Below the pieces are notes generated by a model. It did not search any database. It was not told where the DNA came from and saw nothing but the letters and a program-made list of their open reading frames with translations. From contig JACAEJ010000059.1 of NCBI GenBank assembly GCA_013388925.1, positions 1-42,297 of the forward strand: a stretch of DNA of 42,297 bases, read 5' to 3'. The DNA comes from Nitrososphaerales archaeon (lineage in GTDB: Archaea > Thermoproteota > Nitrososphaeria > Nitrososphaerales > JACAEJ01). A program made the translations under genes and the position numbers. This document shows, in pieces, positions 1-10,049 of this stretch (position 1 is the first letter of the stretch; every line of letters begins with the position of its first letter).

Positions 1-84
1 GAAGAACAGTTTCTGTACGATCGTTTGGCTAAAAGCTCTTTGATTATTCCACTTTGAAGCGAAGATCTTGAAGCTTGTCCTTAA

Positions 85-483
85 TTACTCTACATGTTTG
101 GTTATGGTCTTCTCGAGATTCCTTTCCCCCACCGCTCCTACAACTATATCAACGGGTTTGCCCTTTACAAAGATGATGAAAGTGGGTATCGAGAACACTT
201 GATACCTGTTGCTTATTTCTCCGTTTTCGTCCACATTCAACCTGCCAAAGACCATCTTCCCATCATACTTCTTTGCCAGCTTCTCAAATACGGGCAGCAT
301 GGTCATACATGGAGCACACCACTCGGCCCAAAAGTCGATGATTACAGGCTTTTCAGAGTTTATAATATCGTAAAAGTTGTTAAATGTGAGAGTCAAAGGC
401 CCTTCTTGCTCGACCTTTTTGCTCATCTCCTTAATCGATCTGACCTTTTCTCTTAATATCTTCTCAAGCTCTGGATCACTCAT
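85..483 (-). CDS. trxA: thioredoxin
   Basis: 132-aa ORF with WCAPC active site (FWAEWCAPCMTMLPVFEKLAKKY) and thioredoxin-fold cis-Pro region (SIPTFIIF). Confidence 0.93.
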   Translation of the reverse strand: MSDPELEKILREKVRSIKEMSKKVEQEGPLTLTFNNFYDIINSEKPVIIDFWAEWCAPCMTMLPVFEKLAKKYDGKMVFGRLNVDENGEISNRYQVFSIPTFIIFVKGKPVDIVVGAVGERNLEKTITKHVE

Positions 484-516
484 ATTATGTTGGGATAAAA
501 GAAGTTTATTTAAAGG

Positions 517-963
517 TTATAGATCTAAGAGGAAGCGGAGGGAAACCCCCTTTTGATCCTGCTTTATATCCATCATGTGATAGGTTACGGCTTTGACTTC
601 GGTCTTGGGCTCGTGCTTGCCGATGTCCAAGTCCTCCCCTCTCGCTACTGCCTCCAATTCGTAGGTTCCATCCTTCTTGGTTATCTTAACTTTAAAAGAT
701 GAGTAGGCCCTCCCCTCGGATGTTACTCTTATGAGCAAATTCTCCAACCAGTTGTAGAGAAGGCTCTTCATATCCCAGCCATCGACTCTTATTCGCTCCT
801 CCATTTTCTTATCGACCCTTTCTATGTGAACCATCGTATCCACCAAGGCCATGCCGGCGTTCTCGAAGGCCTCCTCCATATTCTTGCCACGAGCCTCTAT
901 CAGCGCATCTACCATGTGCTCGAGGAAGTTGTAGCCCTTTTTTCTTGGCATGCCAATCACCAC
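517..963 (-). CDS. archease family protein (RtcB/tRNA ligase activator)
   Basis: Reads as archease: FLEHMVDALIEARG...AFENAGMALVDTM and the KAVTYHMMDI motif; start may be the internal Met at about 951. Confidence 0.88.
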   Translation of the reverse strand: MVIGMPRKKGYNFLEHMVDALIEARGKNMEEAFENAGMALVDTMVHIERVDKKMEERIRVDGWDMKSLLYNWLENLLIRVTSEGRAYSSFKVKITKKDGTYELEAVARGEDLDIGKHEPKTEVKAVTYHMMDIKQDQKGVSLRFLLDL

Positions 964-1065
964 AAGATATTCTATGGAATTGATAAGACTTTGTCCTCTA
1001 AATCTTAAAGAACATATCGGTTGATATCGATGCTCTCACATAATCTTTGTGTAGAAGCTGTTCAG

Positions 1066-2016
1066 TTAGAGCTTTAGAGCCGACTTCAATCCCTTGTAGC
1101 GGTTACGTATTGTAACCTCGGTTACTCCCGCTGCCTCGGCTATGTCCTTCTGGGTCTTGTTCTCTCCTTCCAACACACATGCAACGTACAATGCCGCCGC
1201 TGCAAGGCCCATAGGATCCTTCCCCGCCGATGTCTTCGTTTCCTCTGCCTCCTTCAGTATCGTCAAAGCCTTTCTCTTAGTCCTCTCAGAGAGCCTCGCC
1301 TTGCTTGCTACTCTCGATACACACTTCACAGGGTCCACCACAGGCATCTTTATCTCCATCTCTCTAAGGAGTAGCCTGTAGCATCTTGCTATATCCTTCT
1401 TTCTTATGTTGCTTACGGCACTTACATCCTTGAGTGTTCTTGGAGTCTCTGTGTCACGACATGCTGCATAAAGGGCTGCAGCTATCAATGCAGATATCGA
1501 TCTTCCTCTTACCAACCCCCTTTCTACGGCCTTGCGATAGATATAGGCAGACTTCTCTATAACAGCATCGCTTACGTTGAGCTTATCAGCCAGTCTATCC
1601 AGTTCGCTGAAGGCCTGCCTCAGGTTCCTGTCCACGGGTTCGTGAACCTGGCTCCTGCTATCCCAAGTACGTAGGCGCTCTATCGTTGCTCTTATCGAGG
1701 CCGGAAGGGACTTTCCCGATGCATCAACATCCTTACTTCCTATGACTGTTGCAAGGCCCATGTCGTGCATAGCGAGAGAGGATGGTATCCCTGTTCGACT
1801 TCTGTCCTCCTTCTCCTCCTTAGAAAAGGCTCTCCACTCGGGCCCCACTTCCTCTATCTTCTCCTTCACCACAAAGCCACACTTACTACAGAAGAGTTCT
1901 CCACTTGATTCATCCACTATCATGGGCCCCTTTCCACACTTGGGACATCTATCCACTAGCTTCTGCAGTCTATGCGCCTCGGAAGATTTTCTTTCAGAAA
2001 CCAAACCAGTCGCCAA
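1066..2016 (-). CDS. tfb: transcription initiation factor IIB (TFB)
   Basis: N-terminal zinc ribbon (CPKCGKGPMIVDESSGELFCSKCGFVV), B-reader/linker (GPEWRAFSKEEKEDRSRTG) and two cyclin repeats. Confidence 0.97.
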   Translation of the reverse strand: MATGLVSERKSSEAHRLQKLVDRCPKCGKGPMIVDESSGELFCSKCGFVVKEKIEEVGPEWRAFSKEEKEDRSRTGIPSSLAMHDMGLATVIGSKDVDASGKSLPASIRATIERLRTWDSRSQVHEPVDRNLRQAFSELDRLADKLNVSDAVIEKSAYIYRKAVERGLVRGRSISALIAAALYAACRDTETPRTLKDVSAVSNIRKKDIARCYRLLLREMEIKMPVVDPVKCVSRVASKARLSERTKRKALTILKEAEETKTSAGKDPMGLAAAALYVACVLEGENKTQKDIAEAAGVTEVTIRNRYKGLKSALKL

Positions 2017-2129
2017 AATACATATATTTAAGTGTAGATATGTTATTTAACCTTTTCGCTTTTGGGTCATCCATTTGTCAATGACACGGAAAAAATTATA
2101 TCTGCCCTTCTCCTTCCCCCACACACGAA

Positions 2130-2612
2130 ATGGAACTAAAAGTGGTGAAGATAGACCCCCCAGATGGGGTCAACCTTATAATCGGGCAGAGCCACTTCAT
2201 AAAGACCGTTGAAGATGTCTACGAAGCTCTGGTAAACTCGGTGCCAAACATAAAGTTCGGCTTAGCCTTTTGCGAATCCTCCGGCAAATGCCTTGTGAGG
2301 CACGAAGGGAACGATGACGAGTTGAGAAGGCTGGTGGCGGAGAAGGCTCTAGAGTTAAGTTCTGGTCACTCATTCATAATTTTCATGAGAAACTCCTACC
2401 CTATCAACGTATTGAACAGAATCAAAGAAGTCCCCGAACTCTGCAACATTTACTGCGCAACCGCGAATCCTGTTGAAGTGATTCTTGTCGAAACGAATCA
2501 AGGCAGGGGTATTCTTGGAATCATAGACGGCTTCAGATCAAAGGGGATAGAGGGCGACGAAGACATCAGATGGAGGAAGGACTTTCTTAGAAAGGTAGGT
2601 TACAAACTCTAA
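2130..2612 (+). CDS. adenosine-specific kinase (DUF355 family)
   Basis: 160-aa protein with [39 protein letters not shown] and [10 protein letters not shown] motifs typical of the family. Confidence 0.85.
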   Translation: MELKVVKIDPPDGVNLIIGQSHFIKTVEDVYEALVNSVPNIKFGLAFCESSGKCLVRHEGNDDELRRLVAEKALELSSGHSFIIFMRNSYPINVLNRIKEVPELCNIYCATANPVEVILVETNQGRGILGIIDGFRSKGIEGDEDIRWRKDFLRKVGYKL

Positions 2613-2955
2613 ACTTAGAAATATCGGACTCTGTAACCCCTCTTAGCATTCTGTCAAATTCTGGAAGGGTATCCTTAATGCTATTACTGGAGTGAAACCT
2701 GCTCATTGCTTTACCTATAGCAATCAGAGCCATCCCTGGTAGATCGCTGAAGGGATCCGGGCTCATTATCAAAGCTACCCCTATTCCCATCATGGCCTTG
2801 TTAAGGGATGACACATGAGTAGTTCTTCTTATAGGTCTTCTGATGCTCCCTGTCTCTATCTTCACTTCTGAAATGTATCTTTGCCTATTCTTGAGGGAAT
2901 GGGCCAAGCTATCTACTGTTCTTGCCCTCTTCCTTAACTCTTCCATGCCCAGCAT
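2587..2955 (-). CDS. hypothetical protein (122 aa)
   Basis: ORF from ATG, convergent with the adenosine kinase gene (26-bp overlap); hydrophobic central segment. Confidence 0.6.
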   Translation of the reverse strand: MLGMEELRKRARTVDSLAHSLKNRQRYISEVKIETGSIRRPIRRTTHVSSLNKAMMGIGVALIMSPDPFSDLPGMALIAIGKAMSRFHSSNSIKDTLPEFDRMLRGVTESDISKFRVCNLPF

Positions 2956-3025
2956 AGCGCCAAAAGAAGGTGTTAAGCAAATCAGTCAAAAACGTTTAGC
3001 AGAAGTGTTAAAATAGTATTTTAAG

Positions 3026-3100
3026 CGCCTCGGCCGGGATTTGAACCCGGGTCAGAACGGTGACAGCGTCCTATGCTAGACCGGGCTACACCACCGAGGC
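3026..3100 (-). tRNA. tRNA-Asp(GTC)
   Basis: Minus strand: GCCTCGG-TG-GTGT..GCAT-A-GGACG-CTGTCAC-CGTTC-TGAC-CCGGG-TTCAAAT-CCCGG-CCGAGGC; anticodon GTC, G73 discriminator, no intron. Confidence 0.95.
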
Positions 3101-3397
3101 TACGCAAACCTTATTTTCACTTACTTTTAAAAATTTTGACAGTACCTAATACTCGACTGAACTATACAAAAAATCACCCTTGGGTAACATGTTTGACAAT
3201 AGTTTTGGTTGAATTTTTTTAATAATTAGACATCCCCCTACGCTTCATATAGCCTCTATGACTGGCGATCAAATTAACCTGAGCCAGACGCAAATATTTA
3301 TTGTAGAGTGTGAGGAGTGTATTCACATCTCTCCCAGTATAAGTCTTATGTGTGATGTTGGGCTTTGATATTATGGTACCTTAGCGGGCGTGTTGAA

Positions 3398-3416
3398 GAG
3401 CTCTGTGATAGAGCTC
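3398..3416 (+). repeat. perfect 7-bp hairpin GAGCTCT-gtgat-AGAGCTC
   Basis: Direct reading; lies in a GC-rich noncoding island upstream of tRNA-Lys. Confidence 0.8.
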
Positions 3417-3535
3417 CTCCCCTTCCGGTTCGTGAGCATTCTCGTGGTCTTCATCGCGTTCGTACAAAGGTAGAGGCCTGCTATACAAAGGACAAAAGCT
3501 ATTACAAACTATGCAAATGGAACTTTGGGCTCGGA

Positions 3536-3629
3536 GGGCCCGTAGCTCAGCCAGGTAGAGCACCGGTGGAAACTATTTCCGGTGAGGCTTTTAACCCGGG
3601 GGTCGCGAGTCCGAATCCCGCCGGGCCCG
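3536..3629 (+). tRNA. tRNA-Lys(TTT) with 20-nt intron at non-canonical position 30/31 (intron 3567-3586)
   Basis: GGGCCCG...CGGGCCC acceptor; removing TGGAAACTATTTCCGGTGAG gives CCGGG-CTTTTAA-CCCGG. Pre-tRNA folds as BHB: CACC/GGTG 4-bp helix flanked by 3-nt bulges GG^T and AG^G, inner GGAAA(CTA)TTTCC hairpin. Confidence 0.93.
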
Positions 3630-3711
3630 CATATTACATTGAGTGGGCATAGATGAAGATCTCTTCAAATAAGCATTTATGATTCTATCGTCATGGGTAG
3701 TGGGATACAAT

Positions 3712-5214
3712 ATGGAAATTAATGTTGAATCGGGAAGAATCGAAGAGAAGGTTACAGAGCTTTTAGCACTTGGCCTCTTTGAAGGCGAGACCGAGTTGAC
3801 AGGAATAGTCAGATATGTAGATGACCTATTGGGTGGGACGATCATAGATGTTATAAAGGCTGGCGACTTTACTGGTAAGCTTAATCAGACTCTTCTCCTT
3901 TACCCTCATAACAAGATCAAATCGAAGCGTCTTTTGCTAGTTGGTCTGGGGAGGAGGGAAGAGTACAGCCTCGAAGCTGTGAGAAGTGCTTCTGGTAAAG
4001 TTGCTCTACAGGTAAGAGATAGGTCCCTACCTTCGTATATGACGTTGTTGTATGGCGAGGACTCAAGCCTTCCTGTAGAAAGCCTTACTCAAGCCTTGGT
4101 TGAAGGTGGCGAACTTGCACTGTATACATTCACTCGCTTCAAGACCGAAACTGAGGGCGTGCCAAAGGATGTGAAAGAATTGACGATCTTAGTCCAGAAA
4201 GATGGAAATATCGCCCCTGCTCGAGACGGAGTTGCCAGAGCTAGAGTTGTATGTGATGCCATTAAACTGGCTCGAGACCTTTCTAACGCTCCTAGCAACG
4301 ATGTTACTCCCCAAGCCTTGGCTGATGTTGCGAAGATGGTGGCTGAGAGACTCTCTCTGAAATGTGAAGTCTTAGAACGTCATGATATGGAGAAGCTCGG
4401 TATGGGCGGGCTATTGGCCGTCTCAAGCGGAAGTCAGAAGCCACCAAAGATGATCATCATGGAGTATAAAGGAACCAAAGACTCTCCACCTATAGTGTTA
4501 GTGGGGAAGGCTATAACCTTCGATAGTGGAGGCATCTCAATAAAACCAAGTGAAAAGATGGAAGACATGAAATACGACAAATCTGGAGGAGTGGCAATCA
4601 TAGCCACAATGCAAACCGTAGCCGAGCTGAGGCTACCTCTCAATATTATCGCCATCATTCCAGCGACGGAGAATATGCCCAGTGGCAGTGCCTACAAGCC
4701 TGGTGACGTATTGAGGCACTACGGAGGGAAGACATCAGAAGTCATAAGCACAGATGCTGAAGGGCGCTTAATCCTTGCCGATGCTCTTGCCTACGCAACG
4801 AACTATAAACCTGGGGCAATCATAGACATAGCAACCCTGACAGGGGCCTGCGTCGTAGCCCTTGGCACCCATGCAAGTGGCATAATGACAAATAATCAAG
4901 ACTTGGCGAAGAAAGTCATAGAAGCTGGCGAAGCAAGCGGCGAAAGGGTCTGGCAACTCCCCCTTTGGAAGGATTACTCAGAGCAGATAAGAAGCGAAGT
5001 TGCCGATATGAAGAACACTGGAGGGAGGGCTGGCGGTGCGATCGTGGCAGCGGCCTTCCTTAGCAAGTTCGTCGGAAACTATCCATGGATCCATATCGAT
5101 ATAGCTGGCACAGCCTACACCCAAGAGGGTAGCATCGAAAGGAGCTACGTTCCAAAGGGAGCTACAGGTGTCGGTGTCCGTCTACTCCTACAACTTCTTA
5201 GGAAATGGACTTAG
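3712..5214 (+). CDS. pepA: leucyl aminopeptidase (M17 family cytosol aminopeptidase)
   Basis: M17 motifs VGKAITFDSGGISIKPSEKMEDMKYDKSGG and NTDAEGRL-like STDAEGRLILADAL; the ORF is open from 3679 but the Met at 3712 is a better start. Confidence 0.95.
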   Translation: MEINVESGRIEEKVTELLALGLFEGETELTGIVRYVDDLLGGTIIDVIKAGDFTGKLNQTLLLYPHNKIKSKRLLLVGLGRREEYSLEAVRSASGKVALQVRDRSLPSYMTLLYGEDSSLPVESLTQALVEGGELALYTFTRFKTETEGVPKDVKELTILVQKDGNIAPARDGVARARVVCDAIKLARDLSNAPSNDVTPQALADVAKMVAERLSLKCEVLERHDMEKLGMGGLLAVSSGSQKPPKMIIMEYKGTKDSPPIVLVGKAITFDSGGISIKPSEKMEDMKYDKSGGVAIIATMQTVAELRLPLNIIAIIPATENMPSGSAYKPGDVLRHYGGKTSEVISTDAEGRLILADALAYATNYKPGAIIDIATLTGACVVALGTHASGIMTNNQDLAKKVIEAGEASGERVWQLPLWKDYSEQIRSEVADMKNTGGRAGGAIVAAAFLSKFVGNYPWIHIDIAGTAYTQEGSIERSYVPKGATGVGVRLLLQLLRKWT

Positions 5215-5360
5215 TTATTGGCAAGAAATATCGCCCAAATTGGTACTAAGTGACGCATTGATCTAAGGAGTGTTGTTGCTTGTTATGATAATAAGATTAG
5301 GTTGGCCAAGATGCTAAGGTTGGTTCGAAATAAAAATATATTAGACCCATTAACGCTATA

Positions 5361-5939
5361 TTGCTTGTTTATATGGAATCATACTTTCAAATTCGGTGGC
5401 ATGGGAGAGCCCAGCAAGGGGTCGTAACTGCAAATCAGTTGTTGGCTTGGGCACTGGTCAGAGGGGGTAGGCACGTTCAAGCCTTTCCAGACTTTGGGCC
5501 CGAGCGTGGTGGCGCGCCTATAAGAGCCTTCACACGAGTTGCCACGAAACCGATAGAGCTACATGAGAAAGTCTATGAGCCCGACGTAGTTATCATCATC
5601 GATAATACTCTCTTCAAAGATCCCTCGACTTTAAAGGGTTTGAAGAAAGACGGGACTCTTGTTCTGAACACGAGCTACGCTCCAGAGGAGATGAGAGCTC
5701 ATCTAAAACTGGGCATATGCAAGATTTGCACGTTAGATGCTACTAAGATAGCGGCAGAAATCTTCAAGAAGCCCTATTTCAATACAGCCATGATAGGGGG
5801 GCTGGCAAGGGCTACAGAGCTAATAGAATTAAACAATATTCTAGATGCAGCTAAGTTTATGTTCGAGGAAAAAGCTCTAGAGGCAAACTTGGAAGCCATT
5901 CGTCGAGGTTACAATGAGGCGAAAGTTCTTGAGCTCTAA
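5361..5939 (+). CDS. porC: pyruvate/2-oxoacid:ferredoxin oxidoreductase, gamma subunit
   Basis: IRWHGRAQQGVVTANQLLAWAL...PDFGPERGGAPIRAFTR typical gamma domain; first gene of a gamma-delta-alpha-beta operon. Confidence 0.93.
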   Translation: MLVYMESYFQIRWHGRAQQGVVTANQLLAWALVRGGRHVQAFPDFGPERGGAPIRAFTRVATKPIELHEKVYEPDVVIIIDNTLFKDPSTLKGLKKDGTLVLNTSYAPEEMRAHLKLGICKICTLDATKIAAEIFKKPYFNTAMIGGLARATELIELNNILDAAKFMFEEKALEANLEAIRRGYNEAKVLEL

Positions 5940-6225
5940 ACAGAAGCTGAAAGGCTGGAAAGAAATGGAGATGGGTGGGACAATTTCGACCCCCGGGAGC
6001 TCTGTAGACTTCAAAGTTGGGGAGTTCAGAACAATACAAAGACCTGTTATCGATCTAAGTCGTTGCACAAAATGCTATATCTGCTGGGCTGAATGTCCCG
6101 AACCTTGCATCTATAGAAAGGAAGACGGTTTTGTTGAGATTGACTATGATTTTTGTAAGGGATGTGGCATATGTGCAGAGGATTGCCCAGTGAAGTGCAT
6201 TCATATGGTGCCTGAGGCTGAATGA
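5914..6225 (+). CDS. porD: pyruvate/2-oxoacid:ferredoxin oxidoreductase, delta (ferredoxin) subunit
   Basis: Two 4Fe-4S motifs: CTKCYICWAECP and CKGCGICAEDCP; start may be downstream (about 5965). Confidence 0.93.
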   Translation: MRRKFLSSKQKLKGWKEMEMGGTISTPGSSVDFKVGEFRTIQRPVIDLSRCTKCYICWAECPEPCIYRKEDGFVEIDYDFCKGCGICAEDCPVKCIHMVPEAE

Positions 6226-7405
6226 TCATGAAGCAAAAATCTGTTGCACTAGTAGGGGATCAGGCTGTAGCACATGCGGTTAGACAGAGCAATGTAGATT
6301 TGATAGCCGCATACCCTATCACTCCACAAACCATAATCGTGGAGACCCTAAACGAGTTCTTGTCTAATGGTGAGCTTAGTGCAAGGTACATCAATGTCGA
6401 ATCGGAACATTCAGCTCTATCAGCCGTGATAGGAGGTAGCCTTGCTGGAGGAAGGACATTCACTGCAACAGCCAGTCAAGGTTTGGGGTTGATGCAGGAA
6501 GTCCTATACGTAGCCTCAGGTCTAAGGTGTCCTATTATAATGGCTGTTACCACCCGTGCCATGTCTGCCCCTATAAATATACATGCAGATCATTCAGATG
6601 TTATGGGATCGAGAGATGCTGGATGGATGCAGATATTCTGTGAGAATGTTCAAGAAGCTTACGATCTGACTCTTATGGCTTTTCGATTGGCGGAACGCGA
6701 CGATGTACTATTGCCCATTATGGTGAACCTTGACGGCTTCTTGATCAGCCACACTATGGAAGACCTGAAGATACTAGAAGACTCGGTCGTCTCAGAATAT
6801 CTGCCGCCTCGAGTTGCTTCTCTAAAACTTGACCCTGAAAGACCGATGACTTTTGGTTCCTTTGCATTGCCTGATTATTACACCGAATTCAAGCGCCAAC
6901 AAGTCGAGGGCATTGAGAACGCCCTGAGGGCCGCTCCCGAAGAGTGGAAACGTTTTGAGGCTTTATCGGGTCGTAAATACACAGTTACTCGTCCACATTT
7001 CATGGATGGTGCCGAAATCGCCTTAGTTTCGATGGGCACTTCTGCTGGGACAGCTAGATACGCAGCATCAAAGATGAGGGAGGACGGTCTCAAAGTTGGG
7101 GCCTTAAGTGTGAGGTTGTTTAGACCTTTTCCATCAGAGGAGGTAAAGAAAGCTCTTGTAAATGTGAATGTAATAGTGGTGATGGACCGTACGGTCAGTT
7201 TCGGTGCTTATGGAGGGCCTCTTTTCAACGAGATCACCCCCCTATTATATGGGACGAACGACTCTCCCACCATCGCCAATTTCATCTATGGCCTGGGAGG
7301 AAGAGATGTAACATGGAGAATGATGGTTGACGCAACTGAAATAGCATTGAAAAAGAAGAAGACTGGAGAGAAGATTCCTAAGGCACAATTCTTAGGGGTA
7401 AGAGA

Positions 7406-7409
<4 letters not shown>
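6222..7409 (+). CDS. porA: pyruvate/2-oxoacid:ferredoxin oxidoreductase, alpha subunit
   Basis: GDQAVAHAVRQSNVDLIAAYPITPQTIIVE and ESEHSALSAVIGGSLAGGRTFTATASQGLGLM; 4-bp overlaps with both neighbours. Confidence 0.95.
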
Positions 7410-8341
<932 letters not shown>

Positions 8342-8349
8342 TCTACTCT

Positions 8350-8700
8350 TTAATCCAATTGTAGGTATATGTCTTCTCCTTCGATTTTCAGTCTGTGAGT
8401 ACGAAGAGATATTTTGGGAGGAGACGAAAGGACCTTGCCGGTCTTAGCATCGAACTTCCCTCTATGCCCTGGGCATTCGATAACGCTGTCCTCGATCCTT
8501 CCTTCGGAAAGGGGGAAGTTTAGATGAGTACACCTATTGCTCACTGCATAGAATCCATCGTCTAGGGAAAGGATAAGAATTTCTTCATCTCCCAAAGTGA
8601 TAACTTTCTTTCCCAATTTTTGAACTTCCTTAACCTTTGCTACCTTTACCGATTTCACCAAAGGCATCATCCTTTCTATTTTTCTTTTAACTATTAACAA
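8350..8700 (-). CDS. Rieske-type [2Fe-2S] ferredoxin
   Basis: CTHLNFPLSEG...CPGHRGKFD Rieske ligand motif. Confidence 0.9.
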   Translation of the reverse strand: MLIVKRKIERMMPLVKSVKVAKVKEVQKLGKKVITLGDEEILILSLDDGFYAVSNRCTHLNFPLSEGRIEDSVIECPGHRGKFDAKTGKVLSSPPKISLRTHRLKIEGEDIYLQLD

Positions 8701-8745
8701 TTACAATTCTTTATCAGAACGAGGACTCAATTCAGCTATATTTAA

Positions 8746-8761
8746 ATATATCTTGATATAT
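8746..8761 (+). promoter_or_regulatory. palindrome ATATATC-TT-GATATAT, candidate PadR operator
   Basis: Perfect 7-bp inverted repeat between the TATA-like tatatttaaa and the start codon of the PadR gene. Confidence 0.55.
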
Positions 8762-8765
8762 CTAA

Positions 8766-9242
8766 TTGTTGATGTTCCACTTCTTTCCAAGGACAAGAGG
8801 TATGATCGGAAGGGGCATCTTCAAATACATAGTGTTACAGACGCTGAAAGACAAGCCTATGCATGGTTATGAAATAATGAAGACCATTAGTGATCGGTTC
8901 TCGGGTTGCTATGCTCCTAGCGCAGGTATAGTTTATCCTACGCTTCAGATGCTAGAGGACTTGGGCTATGTCACCGCAAAAGAAGAGTCTGGAAAGAAGG
9001 TATATTTCATTACTGACGAAGGAAGAAAGTTCCTAGAAGAGAAAGAAAAGGTTGTGAAGGGTATTGCCAAGAATCACATCCTCCCGAGTGAGAGGATAAG
9101 TTTGAACAAGGAGTTAAGGAGCTTTGCCAGATTGATAATGACAAACTATTGGGATCTGACTCCAGAAGAAGCCGGGAAGGTGGAGAGAATCATCAAAGAA
9201 GCCAGAGATAAGATAAATTCGCTTCTTTTAGAAGGCCAGTGA
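8766..9242 (+). CDS. PadR family transcriptional regulator
   Basis: FKYIVLQTLKDKPMHGYEIMKTISDRF..YAPSAGIVYPTLQMLEDLGYVTAKEESGKKVYFITDEG; TTG start or ATG at 8772. Confidence 0.92.
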   Translation: MLMFHFFPRTRGMIGRGIFKYIVLQTLKDKPMHGYEIMKTISDRFSGCYAPSAGIVYPTLQMLEDLGYVTAKEESGKKVYFITDEGRKFLEEKEKVVKGIAKNHILPSERISLNKELRSFARLIMTNYWDLTPEEAGKVERIIKEARDKINSLLLEGQ

Positions 9243-9243
9243 A

Positions 9244-10021
9244 ATGTCCATAATAGAGACTGAGGAATTGACAAAGGTCTTTGGGAAGCTGACTGCCGTG
9301 GACCATGTGTCTTTTAATGTAGAAGAGAAAGAAGTCTTTGGCTTTCTAGGACCAAATGGTGCAGGAAAGACCACAACCATAAACATGCTCACAACCCTCT
9401 TGAGACCTACAGAGGGAACTGCAAAGGTCGTAGGGCTAGACATAGTCAAGGATGCAAACAAGGTGAGGAACTTGATTGGACTGGTTCCACAAGATTTGAC
9501 TGTAGATGAGGATTTGACAGGGATGGAAAATATGTGGCTACAGGCAAGGCTTTATCATGTACCAAAAGAGGAAGCGAAGAAGAGAATAGAAGAAGTTCTA
9601 GGTTTGGTCGAGCTCAAAGACGCAGCTAATAGGAAGGTCGAGACCTATTCAGGAGGCATGAGAAAAAGGCTGGAACTCGCTGAAGGATTGATTCACTACC
9701 CAAAGATACTCTTCCTTGACGATAAGGATAAAGAGCTGGGAATCCCATATGGCAGTGGTCAACCTCCTCAATCTGCCTCTGATGTTTGCCAGCAGTGCTC
9801 TATTTCCAATAAGCCAGATGCCTGTTTGGCTACAATCAATAGCACGGCTCAACCCTATTTCTTATACATCTGACCTTGTTAGATCCTTCATACTCCACAA
9901 CAATTCCGCTGGTTTAGACATCCCAAAAATTGCCTTAGACGCTGGAGTGCTAATGGGATTCGCGACCATCCTTTTACTTATCGGCATCTTCTTGGCCGAT
10001 AGAGGTTTGAGACAAAGTTAA
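9244..10021 (+). pseudogene. ABC exporter remnant: N-terminal half of ATP-binding protein joined to C-terminal part of ABC-2 permease
   Basis: 9244 to about 9720 reads as an ABC ATPase (GPNGAGKTT, YSGGMRKRLELAEGL, KILFLD), then homology stops and the frame beginning at 9716 reads SWESHMAVVNLLNLPLMFASSALFPISQMPVWLQSIARLNPISYTSDLVRS, an ABC-2 permease C-terminus. Confidence 0.85.
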
Positions 10022-10049
10022 TACAACAAGAGAGTCTATCAGCAGACTA

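Noticed and set aside
3381-3563. 60-aa minus-strand ORF over the same region
   Set aside because: Overlaps tRNA-Lys and has low-complexity, non-protein-like composition.
3365-3652. 95-aa plus-strand ORF covering tRNA-Lys
   Set aside because: Reads through the tRNA gene and the noncoding island; no protein-like features.
9716-10021. 101-aa ORF as an intact small membrane protein
   Set aside because: Reads as the C-terminus of an ABC-2 permease right at the ATPase breakpoint, so treated as part of a pseudogene fusion.
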